In this document: positions 15,831 to 24,625 of the stretch, piece by piece | Numbering within the stretch: the stretch's first letter is position 1 | How the letters are laid out: every line of letters begins with the position of its first letter | Made by a program: the position numbers and the translations under genes | Notes under the pieces: model-generated | Databases searched by the model: none | Told to the model about the DNA's origin: nothing | The model's input: only the letters and a program-made list of their open reading frames with translations | DNA from: UBA2773 sp964458715 | GTDB taxonomy: Bacteria > Patescibacteriota > Minisyncoccia > Moranbacterales > DUUL01 | Assembly (NCBI GenBank): GCA_964458715.1 | Contig: CAYWJP010000004.1 | Location: forward strand, 1 to 41,998 | Reading direction: 5' to 3' | Length of the DNA: 41,998 bases

Positions 15831-18539
15831 TCACAGTTCTTTCCAGTTATTCCCCACTAAAACCTCAACCTTCAAAGGCACCTTCAATTGATAAGCCTCT
15901 TCCATAGACTTTTTAATTTCTTCAGAAAATTTATCAACCAATTTATTCTCAACTTCAAATATTAATTCATCATGAACTTGCAAAATCATTTTAACTTCGT
16001 CTTCTGTATAATTAATAAGAATATCATTCTGCACATCAATCATCGACTTCTTCATAATATCAGCCGCTAGCCCTTGAATCGGTAAATTAATAGCGATTCT
16101 TTCAGCCGCATTTTTAACCTGAAAGTTACTGGAATTAATTCCACTAACATATCTTCTTCTTCCTATTTCAGTTTCCACATAACCATACTCAGCCGCATAT
16201 TCTTTAGTCTTATCTAAATATTTTTTTAAAACATTAAAATTTTTCATATATTGATCAATAAAAAACTCGGCCCGTTCTCTAGAAACCCCGCTATCTTGCA
16301 TAAATCCATAAATTCCCATTCCATACAAAACACCAAAATTTAAAGATTTAGCTTCTTTCCTTTGCTCTTTAGTGACTTTATTTAGTTCAATACCATTCAC
16401 CCAAGCCGCCGTAGTTTTATGAATATCTCGATCATTTTGAAAAACTTCAATCATTTTTGGATCACCTGAAACATGAGCCGCCACTCGCAAATCAATTTGA
16501 GAATAATCAACCGCAACCAACTTCTTTCCCTCTTCTGCTACAAAAGCCGTTCTAATCATTTTGGCTAATTCTCCTTTTCGAGGAATATTTTGTAAATTAG
16601 GTTCAGAAGAAGATAGCCGACCAGTCGCCGTTACAGTTTGATTGAAAGTGGTGTGAATTCGATCGTCGTCAGCAATTAATTTCGGCAAAGCATCGGCATA
16701 AGTAGTTTTCATTTTAAAAATTTCCCGATATCTTTCAATTTTAGTTATAATTGGATTTTTATCAGCAAGCTTTTTTAATTGATTAGCATCTGTAGAAAAT
16801 CCAGTTTTACCTTTTTTAATTCCGACTGTTGAAATCCCCATTTTTTCAAATAAAACTCCAGCCAATTGACTAGGCGAATTGACATTAAATTCTTGTCCTG
16901 ATAATTCAAAAATTTCTTTTTCTAATTTTTTGACTTCATCATCCGTGATTTGAGAAACTTTTTCAAAAATTTTTCGATCCACTCTAATTCCCCAAACTTC
17001 CATTTGAGCCAAAATTTTCATTAAAGGATTTTCTAAATTTTCCAAAAGCTTTTTCAGACTACCAGTTCTCCTCTCAATTTCATTTTTGGTTTGTTCCTGA
17101 CTAATTATATTAATCTTATTTGAATATTCTTCTTGTAGCTTATAAATCCAGATAGCTTGTTCCAGTAGTTCTTTTTGTTCCGATTCTGAATTATCCACCA
17201 ACAAACTAGCTTGACCGCTCTTGGTAGTTTTATATTTCAACTCTTCACCAAATTCTTCAAAAATTAATTTTTCTAATTTATTTCCCGATCCAGCGCTGAT
17301 TAAATAACTAGCAATTTGAATATCAAAAAAATTATTCAAAAAATCTTTCTTGTTCTTTTGAGTTTCTTGAACAAAATAACTCAAACTGCTTTTAATGTCA
17401 TAGCCAATTTTCAAAATTTCAGCATCCACTAAAATTTCTCCAATTCTCTTTACCCAATCACCTCCAACAAAAAAACTTTCAAATTTTTTTCCATTTTTTA
17501 GAGCGATTCCAATTTTCTCTAACTGTTTTTTGCCTTCTTGATTATGAAAGGAAATTGCAATTTTTTTGGTTTTTTGAGCTAACTTAATCATCTTTTCCCA
17601 ACCAGACTTATTTCGAATATCTTTAAAGTCTTTTATGAGAAAAGTTTCCTGACCAGATTGATTTTCTCCATTGAAAAATCTTTTTAACAAAGATTTAAAT
17701 TCCAAATTAATTAAAAACTGCCGAAAATTTTCGTTATTAAAATCTTTTCTTTTGCTTTTCTCTAAATCAAAATCAATTTTCATATCCTGTTTTATTCTCG
17801 CTAGCTCTTGACTCAAAAAAGCTCGCTCTTTATCTTTTTCTAGTTTTTTCTTAATTGCCTCGGAAGTCACTTTATCTAAGTTGGCATAAAGATTTTCTAA
17901 AGTTCCATATTCTAAAATCAAATCAGTAGCGGTTTTGTCTCCTACGCCAGCCACTCCAGGAATATTGTCTGACGGATCTCCTCTCAGCGCTTTATAATCA
18001 ACCACTTGACTGGGATCTATTTTATATTTTTCAATTACTTTTTCTTTATCAAAAATTACTGGATCATTAATTCCTCGCCCTAAAGTAAAAATTTTGGTGT
18101 TATCGTTGACTAATTGTAGAGTATCCCTATCTCCAGTCACGATGTATTTTTCAATATCTTTATTGCTATTTAAAGCGTTAGAGATACTACCAATCACATC
18201 ATCAGCTTCAAATCCACCTTCTTGATAAATTGGAATTTCACAAGATTTTAAAAATTGTCGAACCAACGGAATTTGAGCATATAAATCATCTGGAGCCTTT
18301 TTTCGATTAGCTTTATAATCCTCAAACATTTCATGACGAAAAGTTTTCTTGGGTAAATCAAAAGTAGCCACAATATAATCCGGCTTAACCTTGTTAATAG
18401 CATTATGTAAAGTTGTAATATATCCGTAAACAGCATTCACCAAAACTCCCTGCTTAGTCGTGAAAGGAGGCAAGGCATGATAAGCCCGATGAATCAACGC
18501 ATTGGAATCAATTATTAGAATTTTTTTAATTTCAGACAT
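15831..18539 (-). CDS. polA: DNA polymerase I
   Basis: Repair and Okazaki-fragment polymerase, 902 residues. The 5'-3' exonuclease domain spans about 1-290, with IIDSNALIHRAYHALP, EADDVIG, TGDRDTLQLV and GDPSDNIPGVAGVGDKTA. The middle domain (about 300-490) has the proofreading fold position but lacks the DxE motif (ISFHNQEGKKQLEKIGIAL), so 3'-5' exonuclease activity is probably lost, as in Taq polymerase. The polymerase domain has motif A DYSQIDLR (about 678), motif B KEAKSLNFGVLYGMG (about 730) and motif C QVHDELIFEV (about 855). All three are intact. ATG start; transcribed alone between repeat-bearing intergenic regions. Confidence 0.98.
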   Translation of the reverse strand: MSEIKKILIIDSNALIHRAYHALPPFTTKQGVLVNAVYGYITTLHNAINKVKPDYIVATFDLPKKTFRHEMFEDYKANRKKAPDDLYAQIPLVRQFLKSCEIPIYQEGGFEADDVIGSISNALNSNKDIEKYIVTGDRDTLQLVNDNTKIFTLGRGINDPVIFDKEKVIEKYKIDPSQVVDYKALRGDPSDNIPGVAGVGDKTATDLILEYGTLENLYANLDKVTSEAIKKKLEKDKERAFLSQELARIKQDMKIDFDLEKSKRKDFNNENFRQFLINLEFKSLLKRFFNGENQSGQETFLIKDFKDIRNKSGWEKMIKLAQKTKKIAISFHNQEGKKQLEKIGIALKNGKKFESFFVGGDWVKRIGEILVDAEILKIGYDIKSSLSYFVQETQKNKKDFLNNFFDIQIASYLISAGSGNKLEKLIFEEFGEELKYKTTKSGQASLLVDNSESEQKELLEQAIWIYKLQEEYSNKINIISQEQTKNEIERRTGSLKKLLENLENPLMKILAQMEVWGIRVDRKIFEKVSQITDDEVKKLEKEIFELSGQEFNVNSPSQLAGVLFEKMGISTVGIKKGKTGFSTDANQLKKLADKNPIITKIERYREIFKMKTTYADALPKLIADDDRIHTTFNQTVTATGRLSSSEPNLQNIPRKGELAKMIRTAFVAEEGKKLVAVDYSQIDLRVAAHVSGDPKMIEVFQNDRDIHKTTAAWVNGIELNKVTKEQRKEAKSLNFGVLYGMGIYGFMQDSGVSRERAEFFIDQYMKNFNVLKKYLDKTKEYAAEYGYVETEIGRRRYVSGINSSNFQVKNAAERIAINLPIQGLAADIMKKSMIDVQNDILINYTEDEVKMILQVHDELIFEVENKLVDKFSEEIKKSMEEAYQLKVPLKVEVLVGNNWKEL

Positions 18540-18615
18540 AGTGTTGCTTATCGAATTTATAAGTATTCTACTATAGAAAAGTCTACTTTGAAACCGAATC
18601 TAACTCCGCTTTAAA

Positions 18616-18759
18616 TTTATAATTTATAATTTGTAATTTATAAACAATATCTAATTTTCAATATCTAATTTACAAACAAAAATCAAGTTTTTAACTAGTG
18701 GTTTAAAAATTTAAAATTAGATATTATAAATTGTTTATAAATTACAGATTATAAATTAT
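18616..18759. repeat. R4-like AT-rich inverted-repeat element, copy 3
   Basis: The left arm has TTTATAATTTATAATTTGTA and then ATAAACAATATCTAATTTTC. The right arm is its close complement (GAAATTAGATATT-type sequence, then TTGTTTATAAATTACAGATT). The arms are about 55 nt, with a central CTAGTGGTT. No gene. It lies between polA and the TraX-like gene. Confidence 0.75.
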
Positions 18760-18797
18760 AGTAGCGTATTATCACCAGTGTTCCAACTTCCACAAAA

Positions 18798-19433
18798 TCA
18801 AATCCACCTTAAAATCAAATAAAGTATCAACAAGTGTAACGGATAAAAAAAATAAAATATATATTTATTTAATTTAAAGTTTAATTTTATTTCCGGCATA
18901 AATAAAACGATAAAAAATCCGATTAAAGCATACCATTGAATTGAAGCACTCGTTTGTTGAATATAGCCAAAAGTTGCCAAAAATAATAAAACAAACGCTA
19001 TTTTTTTCTGGTCTTTAAATTTAAAAAATATCAACGCTATGGTTGGTGCATACCAACTATACTCAATAAATAAAACTGTACTCAGCCAAAAAATGCCAAC
19101 GGACCATAAATATCTCTTTTTATCTACGAGATAAATTAAAAATAAAGAAAGAACCAACGCTAAAATAATATTTATTTTGTGAGTATTCCATAGTAAATTA
19201 TACGGAATTTGAGAAATTAATCCGAACAAAAGCAATTGAAAAAAATATTTCTTAAAATTAGAAGTTCTTTGGTATCCGAGGGCTATTCCAGCGCAAAAAA
19301 TAGGCAAAGCCAGCCGTCCAATAATTCGCAAAATAGTATGATGAGGGAAAATCACCCAACCAATATGATCAAGCAACATCGCCCAAATACCAATTAATTT
19401 AAGTAAATCATGTTTTCCGGATCTTTTTTTCAA
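18798..19433 (-). CDS. TraX-family polytopic membrane protein
   Basis: The 211-residue membrane protein has about seven to eight hydrophobic segments. The N-terminus HDLLKLIGIWAMLLDHIGWVIFP matches the TraX family pattern (LK.IAI..M..DH.G), followed by RIIGRLALPIFCAGIALGYQRT. F-plasmid TraX acetylates pilin; chromosomal relatives are probably membrane acyltransferases with unknown substrates. The start is TTG at 19433; no in-frame ATG lies before the conserved motif. The stop is TGA, evidence that UGA is not reassigned here. The gene is flanked by R4 and R1 repeats. Confidence 0.8.
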   Translation of the reverse strand: MKKRSGKHDLLKLIGIWAMLLDHIGWVIFPHHTILRIIGRLALPIFCAGIALGYQRTSNFKKYFFQLLLFGLISQIPYNLLWNTHKINIILALVLSLFLIYLVDKKRYLWSVGIFWLSTVLFIEYSWYAPTIALIFFKFKDQKKIAFVLLFLATFGYIQQTSASIQWYALIGFFIVLFMPEIKLNFKLNKYIFYFFYPLHLLILYLILRWI

Positions 19434-19486
19434 TTTTATTTTTTACTAAATAAATTATAATGTTTTAAATTCGATTTAATGCTCTG

Positions 19487-19610
19487 AGGCTTTTGTTTTC
19501 GAGTGCAATTCAAGGCGGATTTGAGCACCGAACGAGATGTACTAGATGGTGCATCGAGAGAATGGCGGAAAACCCAACGAGGAAGTGCGCCGAAAACAAA
19601 AGTCGAGCCT
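19487..19610 (-). repeat. R1 structured repeat, copy B
   Basis: The outer stem is TTTTGTTTTCG (19491-19501) with CGAAAACAAAA (19591-19601), extended by AGGCT/AGCCT. Conserved flanks are GAGTGCAATTCAAGG and AGGAAGTGCGCCG. The apical hairpin is GATGTAC-TAGATG-GTGCATC, where a GU pair replaces AU. On the minus strand the element begins at the TAG stop codon of the L,D-transpeptidase gene. Confidence 0.85.
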
Positions 19611-20778
19611 AGTAATGTATAATTATTGGAGTATTAACTTCTACAAACTCATAAACTTTTTTCGCCGGCCCCACTCCCAATCTCACACAACCATGCGAAA
19701 CTGGTATTCCTAAATGATTAGCTCCTTCCTTATAGCCTCCTGGCCATTCTGGAAGTTCATGAATTCCATGCCCTTGATTAGTAAATTGAATAAACCACGG
19801 CATGTACAAACCATATTTAGCCGACCAAGGGCGTGTCGCTTTCGCCATAACTTTAAATTCCCCAATAGGAGTATCCAGTCCCCTTAAACCAGTTGAAATT
19901 TTATAAGCCCCTTCTTCTCGACCATCTTCAAAAATATATAAATTCTGTTCAGTCAAATTAATATCAATATACCGACCGACTAAAATTGAAGGCACCGCTA
20001 AATCTAATCTATTTTCCGTTTTAATTGGGATATTATTGCTATCCCAACCATAGACAACCACTGGCGGCCTCTCAGTCTTAAAAGAAGTCTTTATAACCTC
20101 CTTACTAAAATCAAAATAATTACGGCTCTTTATTTCAATCGTCAAAAAATATTCAGTGTCAAAGTCTAATTCAAGCGCTGGTTTAATGATGATTCTGTTT
20201 TCAATTTCTGTTTCTACATTTTCAAATTCAAAAGTCGGTTCAGTTTTAATTTTTAAATAATATTGCTCAGCCAAAGATTCCTCAAATTCGAAATAAATAT
20301 CTCCTTGAGTTTTTACTTCCGTCTGTCTACCAATAGGATTAAAATTTGTCAATTTAGGCAAAGGGTCAGTAGAAAATATTTTCTCTTTCTTTTCATTAAC
20401 GATTCCCCATTTACTTTTAAAACTTTTGATTTTCAAACGATAATTAAAATCTGGAGCTAAATTATCTTTTAGTATTATTTGTAATTGATGATTGTTAATC
20501 CAATTACTTTCAAAATTTAATCTGGGCTCAATTATTAAATTATCCATGACACTTTCAGTTTGAATTGGTCCACTAAAAGAAATTATAATTCGGTCTCCTT
20601 TGGTAATCTGATTTGATTCTTTGCTAGCTCTAAGTTGACTAAAAAATTTAAAATCCAAATCAACCTTTTTCTCCTTCCAATAAGTAATCCCAAAAATAGC
20701 CGCCGCCAAACTAAATAGAATGACTATCAACAATATCGTAATTGCATCAAATATTTTTTTGTTTTCATTTCTAACCAT
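19609..20778 (-). CDS. L,D-transpeptidase (YkuD family)
   Basis: Envelope enzyme that makes 3-3 peptidoglycan cross-links or anchors proteins to the wall. The 389-residue protein has one N-terminal membrane anchor (about 12-31, TILLIVILFSLAAAIFGITY). Two strand-rich Ig-like segments follow (about 55-145 and 150-235). The catalytic YkuD domain has HGIHELPEW and the SHGCVRLG signature with the nucleophile Cys364. All catalytic residues are present. The C-terminus lies right after the domain. ATG start with no clear Shine-Dalgarno. It lies between two R1 elements, in a minus-strand run with holB upstream. Confidence 0.95.
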   Translation of the reverse strand: MVRNENKKIFDAITILLIVILFSLAAAIFGITYWKEKKVDLDFKFFSQLRASKESNQITKGDRIIISFSGPIQTESVMDNLIIEPRLNFESNWINNHQLQIILKDNLAPDFNYRLKIKSFKSKWGIVNEKKEKIFSTDPLPKLTNFNPIGRQTEVKTQGDIYFEFEESLAEQYYLKIKTEPTFEFENVETEIENRIIIKPALELDFDTEYFLTIEIKSRNYFDFSKEVIKTSFKTERPPVVVYGWDSNNIPIKTENRLDLAVPSILVGRYIDINLTEQNLYIFEDGREEGAYKISTGLRGLDTPIGEFKVMAKATRPWSAKYGLYMPWFIQFTNQGHGIHELPEWPGGYKEGANHLGIPVSHGCVRLGVGPAKKVYEFVEVNTPIIIHY

Positions 20779-20809
20779 CTCCTAGTTTTTATTTTTATCA
20801 CCACGTATG

Positions 20810-20927
20810 GACTGTTGAGATTGAGTACAATTCGAGGCGAAACTGAGGATTTCAGTGAGACGCACTAAATGGTGCGGCGAACTGGAACCAGAAGTTTCAA
20901 CAAAGAAGTGCGCCAATCTCAACAGTC
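20810..20927 (-). repeat. R1 structured repeat, copy C (best preserved)
   Basis: A perfect 14-bp outer stem: GACTGTTGAGATTG (20810-20823) with CAATCTCAACAGTC (20914-20927). Conserved flanks are AGTACAATTCGAGGCG and TTTCAACAAAGAAGTGCG. The second stem is GAAACT/AGTTTC. The apical hairpin is GACGCAC-TAAATG-GTGCGGC (20859-20878). On the minus strand the outer stem starts on the base following the holB TAA stop. Confidence 0.9.
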
Positions 20928-21860
20928 TTATTTTATTTGAACAAAGAAGTTTTCAAGAAGAAGCCGTGAATTCGCGTTTTGATTACTTCTTAAAATTTCT
21001 CGTGCTTCATTTAATTTTTCCGAAATTTGAAAAACTTTTTTCTGAATTCGAATGTCCTTAGCTTCCAAAATATTTTGCTTTAAAAAACTATTTAAATAAT
21101 AACTCCAATCCGCTAGATATTCCGCAAACATTTGTTTGTCCTTGGTCTCCTCTTGGGCAATTTTAAAACCAGCTTTTAAATCTCCTCGCAAAACTTTTTT
21201 AAACTCTTCTAATTTTTCTAAATGAATTTCTCGATAATTAGCATCCAGCAAAAATTTTTCAGCCTCCTTTATTCTTCCTCGAGCTAAAAAAACGATATTT
21301 TCCAAAACAGTATCGCTCAATTCACTTTTTTGATTTTTCAAAAATTGACGAATTTCTTCTTCGCTTTTTAAATTAAAACAAATTCGCTGACAACGAGACT
21401 TAATAGTATCCAACACTCCACCCTCTCCTGAGGCAGTAAAAATTACCACGGAATTACCTGACAGTTCCTCTATTGTTTTTAATAAACTATTGGCCGCAGT
21501 TAAAGTTAATTTTTCAATTGAGGAAATTATTAAAAATTTTCGACTAGATTCTTGAGAATAGTAACTAAACATTTTTAAGGCCTGCTTAACTTGATCAATT
21601 GAAATTTGTTTCTCCCTGACCTTTCCTTTTTTCTCCTCAATTTCTGGCCTAACTAAAACTACATCGGAATGTGCTCCGGTCTCAATTAAATTTCTCTGAC
21701 CTCGTAATTTTTCATCCAATTCCAAAAAATCAAAAATTAAATCTGACTTTCCGGTTCCGCGAGGACCGAGGAAAAGATAAGCACCAGAAAGCTTGTTTTG
21801 GTTGTAGATTTTGGTTAATCGAGACCAAACACTTTGATTGATAATTTTTGGAGTTAACAC
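20928..21860 (-). CDS. holB: DNA polymerase III, delta-prime subunit
   Basis: Clamp-loader AAA+ subunit, 310 residues. Near the N-terminus LSGAYLFLGPRGTGKSDLIF carries a P-loop (GPRGTGKS). The segment SSRKFLIISSIEKLTLTAANSLLKTIEEL is the typical delta-prime Walker B/sensor region, and LDTIKSRCQRICF is the SRC motif. The zinc-binding Cys cluster of E. coli delta-prime is absent, which is common in small genomes. The start is GTG at 21858-21860. The stop codon is directly followed by the outer stem of R1 copy C, which could serve as its 3' end structure. Confidence 0.93.
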   Translation of the reverse strand: MLTPKIINQSVWSRLTKIYNQNKLSGAYLFLGPRGTGKSDLIFDFLELDEKLRGQRNLIETGAHSDVVLVRPEIEEKKGKVREKQISIDQVKQALKMFSYYSQESSRKFLIISSIEKLTLTAANSLLKTIEELSGNSVVIFTASGEGGVLDTIKSRCQRICFNLKSEEEIRQFLKNQKSELSDTVLENIVFLARGRIKEAEKFLLDANYREIHLEKLEEFKKVLRGDLKAGFKIAQEETKDKQMFAEYLADWSYYLNSFLKQNILEAKDIRIQKKVFQISEKLNEAREILRSNQNANSRLLLENFFVQIK

Positions 21861-21908
21861 GGTTTTATCTTAATTTTGAATTCTGAATTTCGAATTTTGA
21901 ATCAATTT

Positions 21909-23087
21909 TTAATCAATTTTCACCACCTTACTGACAAATGCTTTTAATTCCCTCTCAAACCTCTCTCTCCCAAACTTCTCCGCCTGTTTTCGAATCACCT
22001 TAGCATCAAATTTTTTCTCATTTTCAATAAACCTTCTCACTCCATCCGCAATCATTTCCATTTCCGGATTATCAAAAAATTCTCCGGTTACGCCTTCAAC
22101 AACCGTTTCAACTAAACCACCTCTTCGCAATCCAATCACTGGTTTTCCAGCCGCCATCGCTTCCACTGGCGCAATTCCAAAATCATCTTCACAAACAAAA
22201 ACAAAAGCTCGAGCATTTTCATAAAAATTAATCAATCGTTTTCGATCAACTCCGCTAATTATTTTAATTTTATTGAAATTTTTAGCTTCTTTAATTTTTT
22301 CTTCCAATCTTTTCTTTTCCGGACCATCTCCAATAATTATTAAAGATAAGCCCAATTTATCAAAAGCATCAATTAAAATATCGTTTCTTTTATAAGCCGA
22401 CAAACGAGAGACCGTTAAAAAATATCCTTTGTTTTCGCTAGTCGCTTTAAAATCATTAACTTCTACCGGCGGATAAATTACCTGACTATCTCGGTTATAA
22501 TATTTTTTAATTCGAGCCTGAGTATATTCAGAATTAGCAATCAAAAAATCTGGTCTCATTGCCGAAGCTCGATCCCATAAACGCAAATAATTTAAAAATA
22601 ATCTAGTAAAAAATTTAGTTCTTCCTTTGAGATTATTTTCTTCTAAATATTGATGACTCCAATCCCAAACATACCGCAAAGGTGAATGCATATAGCAAAT
22701 ATGAATAGTTTTTGATTTCACTACAATCCCCTTGGAAAAAGCGCCCGAAGAAGAAATTACCAAATCATAGTTCCTAAAATCTAAAGTTTCTACGGCAGTC
22801 GGCATAAAAGGTAAGAGCCATTTTTTTCTATTTCTAAGAAACTTAGGAAATTTCTGCAAAAAGCTAGAAGAAACTTTTCTTTTTTTAATCCAATTAAATT
22901 CTGAATTTTTTAGAATTTTCTTATCAGAAAGCAGAGTAAAAATATCTGAGTTTTTGTAAATCCCAGCCATTGCCCCTAACACACTTTCTGCTCCTCCAAT
23001 ATCAGTTATAAAATCATGCACTAATGCAACTTTTTTTCCAGATTCCTTGGAATCTGTCCGCCTATGGCGGATATTCGCTTCTTTCAT
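21909..23087 (-). CDS. Family 4 glycosyltransferase (GT-B) with repeat-derived N-terminus
   Basis: The 392-residue enzyme has the retaining GT4 fold. The N-terminal Rossmann domain begins at about 19 (VALVHDFITDIGGAESVL). The C-terminal domain has YFLTVSRLSAYKRNDILIDA, IIGDGPEKKRLE and the donor-binding FVCEDDFGIAPVEAMAAGKP with the E-x7-E pattern. It transfers a sugar from a nucleotide donor, probably for an envelope glycan; acceptor unknown. The first 17 residues (MKEANIRHRRTDSKESG) are not part of the fold. They are encoded across an R3 palindrome (23057-23071), and no ATG is available after it. The gene starts 8 nt after the stop of the other GT4 gene, so the two are co-transcribed. Confidence 0.92.
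   Translation of the reverse strand: MKEANIRHRRTDSKESGKKVALVHDFITDIGGAESVLGAMAGIYKNSDIFTLLSDKKILKNSEFNWIKKRKVSSSFLQKFPKFLRNRKKWLLPFMPTAVETLDFRNYDLVISSSGAFSKGIVVKSKTIHICYMHSPLRYVWDWSHQYLEENNLKGRTKFFTRLFLNYLRLWDRASAMRPDFLIANSEYTQARIKKYYNRDSQVIYPPVEVNDFKATSENKGYFLTVSRLSAYKRNDILIDAFDKLGLSLIIIGDGPEKKRLEEKIKEAKNFNKIKIISGVDRKRLINFYENARAFVFVCEDDFGIAPVEAMAAGKPVIGLRRGGLVETVVEGVTGEFFDNPEMEMIADGVRRFIENEKKFDAKVIRKQAEKFGRERFERELKAFVSKVVKID
23057..23071. repeat. R3 palindrome inside a coding region
   Basis: TCCGCCTATGGCGGA, with a TAT loop, preceded by GATTCCTTGGAATC, also palindromic. On the minus strand it is translated as part of the N-terminal tail of the GT4 protein. Further copies lie at 41164-41197 (two, inverted) and a variant at 26163-26177. 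Confidence 0.85.
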
Positions 23088-23095
23088 TTCAAGCT

Positions 23096-24184
23096 TTACT
23101 TAAGTCTTAATAATATTTCTGCCATTTCTCTCCCACATTTTTCCCAAGAAAATCTTTTAATATTTTCGCTTCCCTTGTTAATCATTTTTTTTCTAAATTC
23201 TTTATTTTGTAAAATCTTAGCTGAAACTCTGGCAATATCAGCTGGATTATGTGGATTAGCTAACATTTCCCTGGAATTAACCACTTCATCCATTGGTCCA
23301 ATATTAGAAGTAACTACTGGCGTCTTAACTGACTGAGCTTCTAAAATCGGGAGACCAAAACCTTCACATAAAGATGGAAACATAAACAAATCAGCTTTTT
23401 TCATCAAAGCCAATCGATCGGCATCACTAACATAACCTTTGATTATAATACTTTTTGAAAACTCTGAATTATCAATTGTTTTTTTAATTCTAGAAAAATC
23501 ATGGCCAGGCTTTCCGGCTAAAACTAATTTACCTGAATATTGATAATCTTTTCTTAAAATCTCGTAAGCCTTAACAATCCCTTCAATATTTTTTCTTTTC
23601 TCAATTCTACTAATAAAAAACAAGAACGAATATCTAGGAATTCGCCCCATCGATTGATTTTTAAAAATATTAGTAAAACCATTATAGACTACTCCTATTT
23701 TCCGATCCGAAACTCGATACATATTAACTAAATCTTTTTTTGTATTTTCCGAAATAGCAATAATTTTTTTAGCCCATAAACAGCTTTTTTTAATAAAAAA
23801 TCGATGGAAAAGTCTTGAATACAAAGAATAGCTTTCGGGGCAATGCTCATATTCCAATCCGTGAACTGTCACTACTGAATTCTTAGGATGAATCCAAGGG
23901 ACAGTATGGGCAGGAATAAATAAAACATCCGGTGAGTTAGTCAAAAATTCCCAAGCCATTCCAATTTGCGTCCAAAAATATTTAAAAGAAATTTCCTTAG
24001 TCTCCCATTTAGCGGGAATACTAAAAGATTCTTCTAGCTTCTTCTGCCCACCCGGTCGCAAATACAAAATCACCTCGTGATCTTTAAGATCTTTACGAAG
24101 ACTTTTTACTATCCGGTAGGTATATTCTTCAATCCCAGTTTTTTTATCTAAAAAAGCCCGAGAAGCATCGATTGCAATTTTCAT
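23096..24184 (-). CDS. Family 4 glycosyltransferase (GT-B)
   Basis: This 362-residue retaining glycosyltransferase starts with MKIAIDASRAFLDKKTGIEEYTY, the form seen in mannosyltransferase-like GT4 enzymes. The C-terminal domain has YSFLFFISRIEKRKNIEGIVKAY, LAGKPGHD, IKGYVSDADRLALMKKADLF and FPSLCEGFGLPILEAQ, which holds the donor-site E-x7-E motif. With the next gene downstream it forms a two-enzyme unit for a surface polysaccharide or glycoprotein glycan. Donor and acceptor are unknown. ATG start; the IVP cassette ends only a few bases before it. Confidence 0.93.
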   Translation of the reverse strand: MKIAIDASRAFLDKKTGIEEYTYRIVKSLRKDLKDHEVILYLRPGGQKKLEESFSIPAKWETKEISFKYFWTQIGMAWEFLTNSPDVLFIPAHTVPWIHPKNSVVTVHGLEYEHCPESYSLYSRLFHRFFIKKSCLWAKKIIAISENTKKDLVNMYRVSDRKIGVVYNGFTNIFKNQSMGRIPRYSFLFFISRIEKRKNIEGIVKAYEILRKDYQYSGKLVLAGKPGHDFSRIKKTIDNSEFSKSIIIKGYVSDADRLALMKKADLFMFPSLCEGFGLPILEAQSVKTPVVTSNIGPMDEVVNSREMLANPHNPADIARVSAKILQNKEFRKKMINKGSENIKRFSWEKCGREMAEILLRLK

Positions 24185-24625
24185 GAACTAGTTTGTAAAG
24201 TTAGAAAGTTAAAAAGTTCGTAAAGTAAAAGGCTACTTTAAAACTTTTATTAATCCTGAAATCATTTTAGATATTTCAGTTGATTCTTGGTTTAGAAAAT
24301 TGAATTGATCTTTATTAATATAGCTCAATTTTAAAGCCAGATAAAGCATTGACCTGAACTCTCCGCAAGATCCTTTTGCTATAAATAAAAATCTTTTAAA
24401 TTCTTTATTCCCTTTTCTCTCAAAACCCTCCGCTATATTATTAGAAATCGAAATAGTTGCTCTTTGTATTTGATCTTTGAAAGAAAAATCTCTGTTGCCA
24501 TTAAATATTTCATAAATTTTAAAAGCTAATGCCTGAGACCTCTCCCAGCTCTTTATTTCTTCAAATTTGTTGAACTTAGCCATGCAAAAACTTTATGAAC
24601 TTTATAAACTTTTTACTTTATGAAC
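24185..24625. mobile_element. Inverted-repeat cassette carrying the IVP gene
   Basis: The four-helix-bundle gene is bracketed by inverted repeats of about 38 nt built from an AAAGTT unit. The left one reads GTAAAGTTAGAAAGTT then AAAAAGTTCGTAAAGT. The right one is its near complement (ACTTTATGAACTTTATAAAC then TTTTTACTTTATGAACT). The cassette exactly fills the gap between the gatB stop (24626) and the glycosyltransferase start (24184). No transposase is present. Mobility is inferred from this structure, not shown. Confidence 0.55.
24233..24583 (-). CDS. Four-helix-bundle protein (23S rRNA IVP family)
   Basis: The 116-residue protein begins MAKFNKFEEIKSWERSQALA. It has the family landmarks: LxxWxxA-like first helix, FSFKDQIQRATISISNNIAEGFER at the second to third helices, KRFLFIAKGSCGEFRSMLYLAL, and a last helix ending in LIKVLK. 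This family was first found in intervening sequences of spirochaete 23S rRNA; related Avd proteins serve diversity-generating retroelements. Its function here is unknown; nucleic-acid binding by the basic surface is a common proposal. No reverse transcriptase is near. It sits inside an inverted-repeat cassette between gatB and a GT4 gene. ATG start, no Shine-Dalgarno. Confidence 0.92.
   Translation of the reverse strand: MAKFNKFEEIKSWERSQALAFKIYEIFNGNRDFSFKDQIQRATISISNNIAEGFERKGNKEFKRFLFIAKGSCGEFRSMLYLALKLSYINKDQFNFLNQESTEISKMISGLIKVLK

Noticed and set aside
18248..18436. 62-codon minus-strand frame within polA
   Set aside because: Shifted frame inside the 5' nuclease domain coding region of polA.
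24233..24583. Diversity-generating retroelement accessory (avd)
   Set aside because: The protein is related in fold, but no reverse transcriptase, template repeat or variable repeat was seen nearby.
24195..24625. CRISPR-like spacing of AAAGTT units
   Set aside because: The units are only 6-8 nt, without spacers of constant length; they form inverted flanks of the IVP gene. No cas genes.
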